A DNA stretch of 33,635 nucleotides from Lachnospiraceae bacterium UBA4381 (GCA_002391105.1 DGRT01000032.1:1-33635); one strand, 5' to 3'. Positions 23,757 to 32,467 are shown, numbered from the stretch's first letter. A program made the numbers and translations. Notes: generated by a model not told the origin, from the sequence alone.

Positions 23757-24518
23757 TTATGGTGCAATAGACACAGGATCCCATCCATAGTCCTGATACT
23801 GTGTTACAGGGATATTATTAGCTGAGACATAGTCATATATAAACTCGCGTCTTGCCTCTTTATTGCCCTCATCATCTGACTGCATTTCTGTAAATGAATC
23901 ATACAGATCTCCAAAGATTTTCTTTGCAGACTCTTCATAATTCGAGCCGTCCTCAACAACGTCAAAGCTTATAACGGTGTAGCTGTCTTCACCTTCTTTT
24001 TTCAGATGAATACAGCCCGGATAATGTCCACCTGCATCATTCACAAGAGTTTCTCCATCCAGATTATATGTCATAGTCCAGAAGCTGCCATATGCTTTGA
24101 TATCATTTTCATCTGTAGAATCAACATCGAGTATTCTGGAATATGGAATCACCACATCCGCCGGAGAATAATAATCACTATATTCCGTAGCCATATAGTT
24201 CTGAATTGCGCCAAGCAGCTTATCATCTCCCGGATATGAATATTCGCCATAGGTCCATTCACCACCTGCCTGCAACTCTTCAGATGCTGCTTCAGAGGTT
24301 TCTTCAGATGCTGCTTCAGAGTTTTCTTCAGATGCTGCTTCTGTAACCTCAACAGCCTCCTGAGAAGAACTCTCTTCAACAGCCTCCGTAGTCACCTCAG
24401 TAGTAGTCTGAACTTCAGTGGTGGCTTCGGCATTTTCTACGCAGCCTGTAATAAGTGAAATACTAAGTGCTAATGGTACTGCAAAAAACAGTTTCTTCTT
24501 CATTTTGTTATTCTTCAT
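23757..24518 (-). CDS. Acidic repeat-containing lipoprotein
   Basis: This 253-residue protein has a signal peptide and lipobox LITGC (lipidated C26), so it is anchored to the outer face of the membrane. Residues 27-90 are a low-complexity Thr/Glu/Ser/Ala spacer (AASEENSEAASEETSEAA), partly encoded by 24-bp repeats at 24277-24343. The C-terminal about 160 residues form a compact domain beginning GGEWTYGEYSYPGDDKLLGA that I do not recognise. Similar domains occur in Lachnospiraceae surface lipoproteins of unknown role. GGAGG lies ten bases before ATG 24518, supporting the first Met rather than Met6. A TATAAT box with 11-bp direct repeats in its -35 region lies upstream, which suggests activator control. 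Confidence 0.88.
   Translation of the reverse strand: MKNNKMKKKLFFAVPLALSISLITGCVENAEATTEVQTTTEVTTEAVEESSSQEAVEVTEAASEENSEAASEETSEAASEELQAGGEWTYGEYSYPGDDKLLGAIQNYMATEYSDYYSPADVVIPYSRILDVDSTDENDIKAYGSFWTMTYNLDGETLVNDAGGHYPGCIHLKKEGEDSYTVISFDVVEDGSNYEESAKKIFGDLYDSFTEMQSDDEGNKEARREFIYDYVSANNIPVTQYQDYGWDPVSIAP
24277..24343. repeat. 24-bp coding tandem repeat in lipoprotein spacer
   Basis: Two full units (24277-24300, 24301-24324) and most of a third, sharing the core cagatgctgcttcagag, encode the repeating EAASEE spacer. The period keeps the reading frame. Confidence 0.85.
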
Positions 24519-24557
24519 ATCACTTTATCCTCCGCTTAGCATTTTTTTTACGAGCTA

Positions 24558-24592
24558 ATTATAAAACACTATGAGCAACAAATGAGCAACAA
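24558..24592 (-). promoter_or_regulatory. Lipoprotein promoter with 11-bp direct repeats
   Basis: On the minus strand TATAAT (24563-24558) lacks a matching -35 box. Two exact tandem copies of TTGTTGCTCAT occupy 24592-24582 and 24581-24571, covering the -35 region. An 11-base period in this position is the usual layout of OmpR/PhoB-type regulator sites. The rest of the 24519-24860 gap holds only a short ORF (24671-24832) and AT-rich DNA. Confidence 0.55.
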
Positions 24593-24670
24593 ACTGTCAG
24601 AAAAAAAATTTCTTCTGCTGTATCATCATTTACCTTTAGAATAGATTTTAGCAGGCTGCTTTAGAGTATG

Positions 24671-24832
24671 TTAAAAAATGATAAGTCCTATGTGATATGC
24701 GATAAATGCAATTCCTGTTACATCAACCGCTCCGCCAAAGAGCGCACCAAGCACTCCCAGCATTGACTCCTTAGCCAGCATAGATGAGAGGAATGCCATA
24801 AATGCAGACCTCTGGAATACAGGAGGAATCAT
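24671..24832 (-). pseudogene. Short hydrophobic ORF, possible gene fragment
   Basis: A 53-codon leftward frame begins MIPPVFQRSAFMAFLSSMLA and ends HIGLIIF. It lies 28 bases after the stop of the FtsX permease gene. The frame is open upstream of this ATG for about 15 more codons. There is no ribosome binding site. The AKESMLGVLGALFGG segment is reminiscent of the helix motif near the C-terminal gate of FeoB-type transporters, so a transporter remnant is possible. A genuine small membrane protein is the alternative. Confidence 0.35.
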
Positions 24833-24860
24833 TTCCCGGTAAAAATTCTTGTTTTTAACT

Positions 24861-27593
24861 TTATTCCCTGTTCTTCAGTACCTCTGCCGGCGTAAAGTTG
24901 TTCAGCCTGCTGACCAGCAGCGCATTTATAATAAAGTACAATACGATGATTATAATATATGCCACTACATAGAACAGTACCGGAGCTTTAACATTAAGGC
25001 CACAGGTAACATTTGAGATCATAAACGGAAACAGCTTATTCATAATGAGCTTCGATAACGGAAGGGATATGAGAGCGCCCACTGCAACTACATATAAGTT
25101 ACCATCCAGATATAGCTTTCTGATTTCCTTACGTCTGTAACCGAATACCTTGATAAGTGATATATTGTAAGCACTTCTGTCTATCATAACCTTCATCATA
25201 AGATACATAACAACACAGAAGATAACAATAGCCGCAAAGGAAATTGTATATACCATCGGCATCATAAGGCTGGTAAATACAGATGCACCCTTTACTATAT
25301 CCTCACGGGTTGTAACCGAATACACCCTGGCGGGATCGATATCCAGTTTTTTATCTGAGAAAACCACATTATAGTAATCATCTGATTCACCCATCATTTT
25401 TCGCATTTCATCAATATTCATAAATATATAGAAGCCCGAAGAATACTTTGTAATCTCCTTTACCGAGAATGCATACTTTATCTCCTTCTCATCATCTGTA
25501 ACTACGAATTCTTCACCTTGCCTGATTCCAAACTTCTCCGCAAAGGATGAGGATATCACCACATCCACCTTGCTGTCACCTGGATCAACCTCGAAGTAAG
25601 GATTGTCCTCATCAATACCTAGTATTGTGACATCAAAATTGAATCCCATCGTAGATTTTTTACATGTGTAGGCATATGCCGCCTCACCGTTTTCCGGCGC
25701 CTCTTCCTCCGGATATTTCAGATTATACATATATTTAAACTTCGTATCATTTTCATAATCCTTCGCTATATTAGTACAAAGGATATAGCAGTTAACTGCC
25801 ATCATAAATACTAGCAGCGACAGGAACATTCCCAGAACAACTGCTAAGGTAGATCTCATTTCACGAAGCATCTGTCTTATCCTGAATGCAGATACAAAAT
25901 TCATTCCACGAAGATTAACCTTCTTGATTCCTCTTGGCTTAGATTCATTTCTAATCAGCGAAAGCGCCGTTTTGTTAAGCTTGCTCCGGATAACAAGCAC
26001 ATTAACAATTATTGCAACAACAGGCGGAACAACGAGAGAATATATCCACAGATAAACAGGAATATGAAAGCTGAACTCCGGAATCGAGAAATATTCATAT
26101 GAGCTTGCCGCTATCATTGGTGCCATAATACCTGTCGATGCTACAAGTGCCCCCACAAGTCCTGATATGAATGAAACTACCACAGGAAGCGTTATATAAT
26201 GTGCAAGAAGATCATTCTTAGTAACACCCATGGAGTAAAGAGTACCTATTATACTGCTCTCACTTTCAACAGAATGAACAACAAATACCGATATTACATA
26301 TGCCAGAAGTATGAATACTATTACACCGGCAATGATACCCACCTCTATATCAACAAATTTGTCATTCTTTGTGGCGAATATTCTCGGGTTATCCTCATAC
26401 TTTAAGAACATAGTAAGATTAGATAATTCAAAGTCGAACTCCTCCAGAGCATCCTCAGAAGACTCATCCAGTTCAGCCACGCCCTCTGCCATATCGTCCA
26501 GTCCATCATAAAGCTCGTCAACTCCATCAGTATAATCCTTGATTCCATCTTTATAATCCTTAAGATCCGAAAGCTGATTCTTTGCGTCTGTAAGGGCAAG
26601 CTTCAAAATGGCACTGCCACTGGCATCTATCATATCCTCCAGCTCACTTTCAAAGTTTGCTTCTGTAAGCTCGGTACTAAGTCCATAGCTTTTTAAAGCA
26701 TCCCCTGTCTCTTCAAGATATGCATCAAACAGCTCTCCAGTTGCAGTATTAATATCAGCATTATTCTCTGACAGTTCATCAAGACCATCCCTGACATCCT
26801 CCGTCGCACTTTTAAGCTCCTTTACCGCATCTCTCAGCTCATCCGGAATCCCGCCCGTTCTATCCCAGTATTCCTGAAAAATCTCGTCCTCTACTTCTGA
26901 CGGGTCGATCTTTATATCCTTCAGATATTTCTTCAGATCCTCATTCGTCTTACCCTTGCCCAGCTTATAGGCATATAAATATTCTTCGGACTTCTGTGCT
27001 TTCCCGGATTTTTTAAAGTTCTCATATGCCTCTTCATTAATAAATACGGGTCCAAAGGTAATAGAGTTGCAGGAGGTATCTGAAATCTCCTTAAATGGTC
27101 CGTCATAATCCGAAACAACACCTATTCCGGATACTGTATAATCCACACCTGCGAGCTCAAATGTATCACCTACATTTATTCCATTTTCCTCTGCATACCT
27201 TTTCTCTATTACTATTTCTTCAGCCTTTGAGGGCTCCTCACCTTCAATATAATAAAGCCTGTCTATTTTTTCACGAACCTTGAATATTCTGACCGTGCTT
27301 TTCTCCTCATCCTCTCTCTGATAATCAAAGAAAAAATGCTCTTCTAATTCTATACCCATTTCACTGATAGCATTCTTATCCTTTTTACTCAGCGGAACAA
27401 ATACTTCAAACTCTCCGTCTTCAAGATTCGTCTCTTTAGCAATATCCTCTGTTCCCTTTGTCAGCGTCTCTCCGGAACCAACTATGGTAACGACCAGAAA
27501 GATTCCCATAGCAATCATAAGACCGAGGGCAAAATACCTGAAGAAGTTCTTCTTTAAATCTCTTAAAACTCTTTTTCTAAGCACTTTCTGCAT
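24861..27593 (-). CDS. FtsX-type ABC transporter permease (module 1)
   Basis: This is a permease of about 910 residues with two FtsX/MacB-like core domains. One N-terminal helix is followed by a very large extracytoplasmic region (about 45-410). Its second half is a predicted coiled coil with repeating DGLDEL-type segments. Then come helices in the order VGIIAGVIVFILLAY, LPVVVSFISGLVGALV and others. A second extracytoplasmic loop (about 635-790) and a final FtsX domain end in FTPAEVLKNRE. The frame is open to ATG 27635, but that overlaps the ATPase gene. GGAGG nine bases before ATG 27593, one base past the ATPase stop, marks the real start and indicates translational coupling. The cargo is unknown; lipids, peptides or antimicrobial defence are typical for such transporters. 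Confidence 0.93.
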   Translation of the reverse strand: MQKVLRKRVLRDLKKNFFRYFALGLMIAMGIFLVVTIVGSGETLTKGTEDIAKETNLEDGEFEVFVPLSKKDKNAISEMGIELEEHFFFDYQREDEEKSTVRIFKVREKIDRLYYIEGEEPSKAEEIVIEKRYAEENGINVGDTFELAGVDYTVSGIGVVSDYDGPFKEISDTSCNSITFGPVFINEEAYENFKKSGKAQKSEEYLYAYKLGKGKTNEDLKKYLKDIKIDPSEVEDEIFQEYWDRTGGIPDELRDAVKELKSATEDVRDGLDELSENNADINTATGELFDAYLEETGDALKSYGLSTELTEANFESELEDMIDASGSAILKLALTDAKNQLSDLKDYKDGIKDYTDGVDELYDGLDDMAEGVAELDESSEDALEEFDFELSNLTMFLKYEDNPRIFATKNDKFVDIEVGIIAGVIVFILLAYVISVFVVHSVESESSIIGTLYSMGVTKNDLLAHYITLPVVVSFISGLVGALVASTGIMAPMIAASSYEYFSIPEFSFHIPVYLWIYSLVVPPVVAIIVNVLVIRSKLNKTALSLIRNESKPRGIKKVNLRGMNFVSAFRIRQMLREMRSTLAVVLGMFLSLLVFMMAVNCYILCTNIAKDYENDTKFKYMYNLKYPEEEAPENGEAAYAYTCKKSTMGFNFDVTILGIDEDNPYFEVDPGDSKVDVVISSSFAEKFGIRQGEEFVVTDDEKEIKYAFSVKEITKYSSGFYIFMNIDEMRKMMGESDDYYNVVFSDKKLDIDPARVYSVTTREDIVKGASVFTSLMMPMVYTISFAAIVIFCVVMYLMMKVMIDRSAYNISLIKVFGYRRKEIRKLYLDGNLYVVAVGALISLPLSKLIMNKLFPFMISNVTCGLNVKAPVLFYVVAYIIIIVLYFIINALLVSRLNNFTPAEVLKNRE

Positions 27594-27594
27594 C

Positions 27595-28296
27595 TTACAG
27601 ATCCTCCAATTCTGAAGCCGGTATCTTAGTTTCATTTATATAATCTCTGGAAATCTCTCCATCCTTGATATAGATAACATGATCCACCATATTTTTGATT
27701 GAATTATTATGAGTGACTATAAGCATGGTTGTACCGTATTTTCTGTTGATTTCCTCCATAAGAACCAAAATATCTCTGGAGGTTTTCGAGTCCAGCGCAC
27801 CTGTTGGCTCATCGCATAAAAGCAGCTTTGGATTCTTGATAAGCGCTCTTGCTATGGCACATCTCTGCTGCTGACCACCTGAGAGTTGAGACGGGAATTT
27901 GTTCTGATGCTCTGTAAGTCCCAGCACATCAAGAAGCTCATTCATATCAAGTGGATCCTTTGTCAGATATTCACATACCTGTATATTTTCCCTGACTGTA
28001 AGGTTCGGGATAAGATTATAAAACTGGAAAATGAAGCCATGAGTTTCTCTTCTGTAATCCGAGAGCTTCTCTCTCTTTAGTCCTACTATCTCCTTACCAT
28101 CTATTATTATGGAGCCGCTATCTACCTCATCCAGTCCTCCTATACAGTTAAGCAGTGTGGATTTACCTGAACCTGAGGTTCCCTGTATAACACACATCTC
28201 ACCTTTATCCACCTGAACAGATACCCCCTTTAAAACCTGAACATAGCTTCCACCTTCTCCATAGCTTTTCTTAATGTTAGATACTTCTACAAACAT
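27595..28296 (-). CDS. ABC transporter ATPase (module 1)
   Basis: This 233-residue ATPase belongs to the LolD/MacB/BceA branch. Walker A GTSGSGKST lies at 39-47. The Q-loop region reads GFIFQFYNLIPNLTVRENI, the signature is LSGGQQQRCAIARAL, Walker B is LLLCDEPTGALDS, and the H-loop is IVTHNN. The frame is open 40 codons further upstream, but GGAGG six bases before ATG 28296 (MFVEVSNIKKSYG) and the family's normal start place it here. The extra 120 bases contain a palindrome and the distal operator. The permease starts one base past its stop, so the two form a transporter. Control by the adjacent TetR protein is suggested by the operator copy at 28374-28386. Confidence 0.95.
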   Translation of the reverse strand: MFVEVSNIKKSYGEGGSYVQVLKGVSVQVDKGEMCVIQGTSGSGKSTLLNCIGGLDEVDSGSIIIDGKEIVGLKREKLSDYRRETHGFIFQFYNLIPNLTVRENIQVCEYLTKDPLDMNELLDVLGLTEHQNKFPSQLSGGQQQRCAIARALIKNPKLLLCDEPTGALDSKTSRDILVLMEEINRKYGTTMLIVTHNNSIKNMVDHVIYIKDGEISRDYINETKIPASELEDL

Positions 28297-28325
28297 CTCT
28301 TTCCTCCCGCTATTACATTGATTAG

Positions 28326-28343
28326 TCCGGGAACCTTCCCGGA
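28326..28343. promoter_or_regulatory. Perfect palindrome in leader of ABC module 1
   Basis: TCCGGGAA-CC-TTCCCGGA is an 8-base-arm inverted repeat 30 bases upstream of the ATPase start. It differs from the TetR operators and could be a second operator or an RNA hairpin near the ribosome site. Confidence 0.5.
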
Positions 28344-28373
28344 ATACAGTTTGATATATGCAGATATGTTCAC

Positions 28374-28386
28374 ATAACAGCGTTAT
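28374..28386. promoter_or_regulatory. Third TetR operator copy, before ABC module 1
   Basis: ATAACAGCGTTAT differs by one base from the two palindromes at the tetR-like promoter (ATAACAGTGTTAT and ATAACACTGTTAT). It lies about 78 bases before the ATPase start and 45 bases after the regulator stop. No clean -35/-10 pair could be fixed beside it. A GC-rich hairpin (28405-28411 with 28417-28423) lies between it and the regulator stop. Confidence 0.65.
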
Positions 28387-28430
28387 GCGTTTCTGCTTTT
28401 TATAGGCCCGGATCATCCAGGCCTTAATAT

Positions 28431-29084
28431 CTATTTATTATTAATAACTCCGAACCAGCCACCTACCATATATGCTATCATATTCTTCATCTGCTTCTCT
28501 CCATCCCTGGCATTTTTACAATGAGTGACAATATGAATAAATATATCTATCTGGTCATGTGACATCCAGTGGATTATAAACCTGTCTTCTTTCGTAAGCT
28601 CCTTCTTTGACTTATACCCCTTCATCGCCACATACATATTAGTATAATGGGCTTCCACCTTTTCAACCATCTGATCAGGCAGATTCTCATATACTGAGCC
28701 CTGTGATTTAGTAAGTATAAGATTAAAGGCCTCCTTATATTCGAAGAGATATTTGATAACCAGACGTGCTATAGCCATATCATCATCAAAGCCTTCCGCC
28801 TTCGCCAGAGCTGCAACACTTATATCACTGCCGGACAACTTATTGGTGGCATTTATCTCCTCTGTAAAATGATCCTCTATAATCTTATTCAGCCCCATAA
28901 CAGGTTCCGCCACCAGATTACCGAACAGATCCTCTTTATCCTTAAAGAAAAAATACAATGCACCGGTTGTAACTCCTGCCTCCTTACAGATATTTCGTAG
29001 AGAAGCTTTCATATATCCCTTTTCCGAAAACTCTTTCATGGCACATTCCAGAAGTCTTTTCTTGGTTTCTTTTTCGCTTTCCAT
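28431..29084 (-). CDS. TetR-family repressor (module 1)
   Basis: This 217-residue regulator has an N-terminal TetR helix-turn-helix (about 5-60): RLLECAMKEFSEKGYMKASL, then NICKEAGVTTGALYFFFKDKE. A helical ligand-binding domain follows and ends MVGGWFGVINNK. Such proteins repress until a small molecule binds. The frame allows ATG 29090 or 29084. GGGA seven bases before the second favours 29084. The promoter (TTGACA-18-TATAAT) carries two identical-type palindromes, one in the spacer and one after the start point, so autorepression is likely. A third copy precedes the ABC genes that follow. The inducer is unknown. Confidence 0.93.
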   Translation of the reverse strand: MESEKETKKRLLECAMKEFSEKGYMKASLRNICKEAGVTTGALYFFFKDKEDLFGNLVAEPVMGLNKIIEDHFTEEINATNKLSGSDISVAALAKAEGFDDDMAIARLVIKYLFEYKEAFNLILTKSQGSVYENLPDQMVEKVEAHYTNMYVAMKGYKSKKELTKEDRFIIHWMSHDQIDIFIHIVTHCKNARDGEKQMKNMIAYMVGGWFGVINNK

Positions 29085-29108
29085 ATTCATATCCCAATAC
29101 TCGAAAAA

Positions 29109-29162
29109 ATAACACTGTTATGTACGTTTCGCATTATATACATAACAGTGTTATCCTGTCAA
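29109..29162 (-). promoter_or_regulatory. tetR promoter with two palindromic operators
   Basis: On the minus strand TTGACA (29162-29157) and TATAAT (29138-29133) are 18 bases apart. ATAACAGTGTTAT (29142-29154, plus strand) fills the spacer, and ATAACACTGTTAT (29109-29121) lies just downstream of the start point. Each is a perfect 6+1+6 palindrome, and their centres are 33 bases (three helical turns) apart. The two sites also face each other as a 16-base inverted repeat. Confidence 0.85.
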
Positions 29163-29189
29163 CTATTTTTTTCTGCTTTAAGCAGATTA

Positions 29190-31763
29190 TTATTCCATTC
29201 CCTTCAGACTGCCAACCATATCAAGTGTCTTTATTCTCTTTGAAAACATATGACTCACTACAACTGCGACCAGCAGGACAAAGACTGCTGACAGCGCATA
29301 CAGATATACCGGAATATGTATATAATAGTCAAAGTTATCTCCATTACTGTTCATCATTGCTGTAAGAGTCGGTTTCCCCAAAGGACTGCCGGCAATTATA
29401 CCAAGAACCGCAAACCAGATATTTTCCTGATTAAGCGTTTTCCTTATCTTTTTGGACGATAATCCCATTACCTTAAGCGTTGCAAATTCCCTCTGCCTTT
29501 CATGGAAGGAAAGATTTCCGGCATTAAAAAGAACGACTACAACAGTAACCACCGAGAATATCATCATCATGTAAAAGAGATACTTTATAACATCATAGCC
29601 ATTTATAAATACCTCTTTCATTTTTTCCATATCATATACACCTGTTATGCCATCCTTACCGTCATAATCATTCAGATTCTGTTTCGAAAGAATTGCTGTC
29701 GGCACATATTCACATCCTGTTTTCTCAAAATCTTCTCTGAGTATCGTTATTCCCGCAGTTTCAGGTGTTCTGTTTATAAGTCCTATCTCAGATTCATACC
29801 ACTCATTCTTTGAATAAATATGCCAGTATATTTTATCGCCAACTGTGACCCCCATCTGTTTTGCAAGCCGGCTTGTAATTGCTACCTTTCCGGGCTTCAT
29901 AGATGTGATGACAGCCTTTTCATCTGTAATATTCTGCAGTCCCTTACCTTCAAGGACTGTCAGTGTCTGCTTATATCTATCTCTTGACGCAGCATGTGGT
30001 TCTCCTGCCAGCTCTATCTGATCAGTCATTATCATTTCCCCATCTACCGCATCACATATTTCATCAAAATATTCTACACTCTTGTCCTCAGACAGAGACA
30101 TCTGAAAGCTATAGTTCTGAAGCTTATTGAAGTTCCAATCCACTATATCATCTACCAGGAAGTAACATCCAAAGGCATATAATACCAGCACCATACCAAC
30201 AGCCGTTCCAACTATACCCATTACTGCTCTCAGTGGTGATCTGGAAACGTCTCTCAGATTATACTGTATGCTGAAGCTGAGCTTATCCCAGATTGGCAGT
30301 CTTTCAGCAAGTATTCTTCTTGCTCTTTTAGGTGCTGCCGGTCTGAGTGCCGCTGCCGGTGGAACTCTAAGCAGCTTCTTACAGCTTATGTATGATGCCA
30401 GAACACATGTAATTACTGTTACTGCAGTAACCACATAGAATAATGCATTTGTTCCGACCTTTACATCAGGAATTATATACCACTCAAACAGCATATTAAC
30501 AAGAAGCCTGCCTATTAAACGAGGTCCTGCTATAAGACCTGCTACTGCTCCTATAAGTGATACAAAAAAGCTGTAGCTCATATAGTGAACAGCTATCTTA
30601 TATCTCTTCATTCCCATGGCATTCATGGTTCCAATCTGTGTACGCTGACGCTCCACGAGACGACTCATGGTTGTGGATATTACGAGAATCGCAATCACGA
30701 GAAATATAAACGCAAATGCATAAGAAAATGAATCATGCTGCTTTAGCTCATCTGCTACTCTTTTTATTCCAACTATCGACTCTTTATCAACCATAACTGC
30801 ATAGTTCTTATCGATTGCATCCGATATCTGCTTCTCGTAGAAAAGAGCTTCACTGATATTACTCTTTCCCTCTTTTATAGTTTTTTCCGCCTCACTCTTC
30901 GCCTCATCCGTCAGTGTTACCAGAATAGTGGAATATGGAATCAGTCCAAGGAGCTCTTCGTCACTCATATCATCCAGTCTTTCCAGCAGCATATCCTGGT
31001 CAAGGTCATCTATAGTCATTCCATAGTCCGCCAGTTTTTTCTCGATTTCTTCTACCTTGTCCCTGAAGGCATCAGAGTCTTTAAGCGCCTTAACATCGAT
31101 TCTGCCACTTTTCACCTGGCTTTCTGCATATTCCCTGATAGGAAATGCCTTATAACTCATATATACATAAGCAAGTGTTTTAAAGTTTATATCACTGTCC
31201 TTTTCTGCCTTTGTATATTCGTACTCCGGCTCCATTATAAGCCCACGAACCGTTCTCTCGAACTTCACACCATTATGTTCAAGCTTTATCTTATCTCCTA
31301 CAGCTATATCCCATTCCTTTGCAAATGAACCACACAGCCAAACACCATCACTATCCTCACCATCAAATTCGACGCCATCCGATACCTTAAGCTTTTTGTT
31401 TACCTCATCTGTACCCGTAAAATTATATGGCTTAAGGATGGTGCTTTCGTCCATAAGGTATATATCAAGCTGTGCAGCTTCGTAATCGACTGTTGTTCCT
31501 CTGATCTCAGTTCTGAACTGAGCATCCTCCACAAAAGAAAGCTTCTTTACCTGATCCAGATTCTCTTTTTTAAAGCCCTCGCTGTATATCCACAGATCAG
31601 CTATATTAGTCTTTTCATGGAACTCATTTATAGCCTTGCCGCTTCCAACTACATTAGATTCAAAACCTGCATAGATAAATGTTGCAAGAAATGAAAGTAT
31701 CAGCACGGATATAAATTGTCCCAGATTACCTCTCATTTCTCTAAGCATTTTCCGAAGTAACAT
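29190..31763 (-). CDS. FtsX-type ABC transporter permease (module 2)
   Basis: This is a permease of about 857 residues with two FtsX core domains, one N-terminal helix and a large extracytoplasmic domain (about 38-350). A group of three helices follows, including FAFIFLVIAILVISTTM, then a cytoplasmic linker. A second helix begins a smaller extracytoplasmic domain (about 545-735), and the final FtsX domain starts YLFYMMMIFSVVTVVVVLF. The start ATG 31763 overlaps the ATPase stop by one base (TAATG) and AGGAGG lies upstream, so the two are translationally coupled. An in-frame GTG two codons earlier is less likely. Unlike module 1 it lacks the long DGL coiled coil. Its stop lies only 28 bases before the -35 box of the next regulator, with no terminator seen. 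Confidence 0.93.
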   Translation of the reverse strand: MLLRKMLREMRGNLGQFISVLILSFLATFIYAGFESNVVGSGKAINEFHEKTNIADLWIYSEGFKKENLDQVKKLSFVEDAQFRTEIRGTTVDYEAAQLDIYLMDESTILKPYNFTGTDEVNKKLKVSDGVEFDGEDSDGVWLCGSFAKEWDIAVGDKIKLEHNGVKFERTVRGLIMEPEYEYTKAEKDSDINFKTLAYVYMSYKAFPIREYAESQVKSGRIDVKALKDSDAFRDKVEEIEKKLADYGMTIDDLDQDMLLERLDDMSDEELLGLIPYSTILVTLTDEAKSEAEKTIKEGKSNISEALFYEKQISDAIDKNYAVMVDKESIVGIKRVADELKQHDSFSYAFAFIFLVIAILVISTTMSRLVERQRTQIGTMNAMGMKRYKIAVHYMSYSFFVSLIGAVAGLIAGPRLIGRLLVNMLFEWYIIPDVKVGTNALFYVVTAVTVITCVLASYISCKKLLRVPPAAALRPAAPKRARRILAERLPIWDKLSFSIQYNLRDVSRSPLRAVMGIVGTAVGMVLVLYAFGCYFLVDDIVDWNFNKLQNYSFQMSLSEDKSVEYFDEICDAVDGEMIMTDQIELAGEPHAASRDRYKQTLTVLEGKGLQNITDEKAVITSMKPGKVAITSRLAKQMGVTVGDKIYWHIYSKNEWYESEIGLINRTPETAGITILREDFEKTGCEYVPTAILSKQNLNDYDGKDGITGVYDMEKMKEVFINGYDVIKYLFYMMMIFSVVTVVVVLFNAGNLSFHERQREFATLKVMGLSSKKIRKTLNQENIWFAVLGIIAGSPLGKPTLTAMMNSNGDNFDYYIHIPVYLYALSAVFVLLVAVVVSHMFSKRIKTLDMVGSLKGME

Positions 31764-32467
31764 TACCACTCCACCTCCTCTACAGGAACCGGTGACTCGT
31801 TAATCCTGATTTCCCGCACTTTCCCGTTTTTCATACGTATTACCTTATCGGCGCACTTAGCTATATCCGCATTATGTGTTACCAGAATAACTGTATTTCC
31901 ATAATCATGAGACATGGCTACCAATAGTTTAAGAACACTAACTCCAGTCTCAGAATCAAGGGCGCCTGTTGGTTCATCACCAAGTATTATCTTGGGATTC
32001 TTTGCAAGCGCCCTTGCTATAGATACTCTCTGCTGTTCGCCGCCTGACATCTGTGACGGAAACTTCTTTGCATGCTGCTCCAGTCCGACTCGTCTTAACA
32101 TCTCCATAGGATCCAGTGCATTTTTCACTATGCTTTTGGTAAGAGCCACATTTTCATACGCCGTAAGACTCGGAATCAGGTTATAAAACTGAAATATGAA
32201 CCCTATCTTTTCCGCCCTGTAGTCCGAAAGCTTTGCGTCACTCAAGGATGAAACCGTCAGCCCATCTACTGTGACTGTACCCGATGTAGGTTTATCCATT
32301 CCGCCAAGCATATTCAGCACCGTGGACTTACCTGCTCCCGACTGCCCCAGTATTACTACGAACTCACCTTCATCTATGGTAAAGTCTATATGGTTCACAG
32401 CAATCTGCTTACCATCGCCCTCCCCATACTCGCGTACCACATCTTTAAACTCCACAATCTTTGACAT
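31763..32467 (-). CDS. ABC transporter ATPase (module 2)
   Basis: This 234-residue ATPase belongs to the LolD/MacB/BceA branch, paralogous to that of module 1. Walker A GQSGAGKST lies at 41-49, the signature is MSGGEQQRVSIARAL, Walker B is IILGDEPTGALDSETG and the H-loop is LVTHNADIAK. AGGAGG lies eight bases before the ATG, inside the 3' end of the TetR gene, whose stop is directly adjacent (TAAATG). It therefore forms one operon with the regulator before it and the permease after it. It powers the module 2 permease, and the cargo is unknown. Confidence 0.96.
   Translation of the reverse strand: MSKIVEFKDVVREYGEGDGKQIAVNHIDFTIDEGEFVVILGQSGAGKSTVLNMLGGMDKPTSGTVTVDGLTVSSLSDAKLSDYRAEKIGFIFQFYNLIPSLTAYENVALTKSIVKNALDPMEMLRRVGLEQHAKKFPSQMSGGEQQRVSIARALAKNPKIILGDEPTGALDSETGVSVLKLLVAMSHDYGNTVILVTHNADIAKCADKVIRMKNGKVREIRINESPVPVEEVEW

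Noticed and set aside
28297..28416. 40-codon N-terminal extension of the module 1 ATPase
   Set aside because: The sequence contains an operator copy and a palindrome and has no ribosome site. GGAGG and family alignment support ATG 28296.
28405..28423. Intrinsic terminator after the module 1 regulator
   Set aside because: A 7-bp GC-rich stem exists, but the following sequence is TATAAAAAG rather than a T-run.
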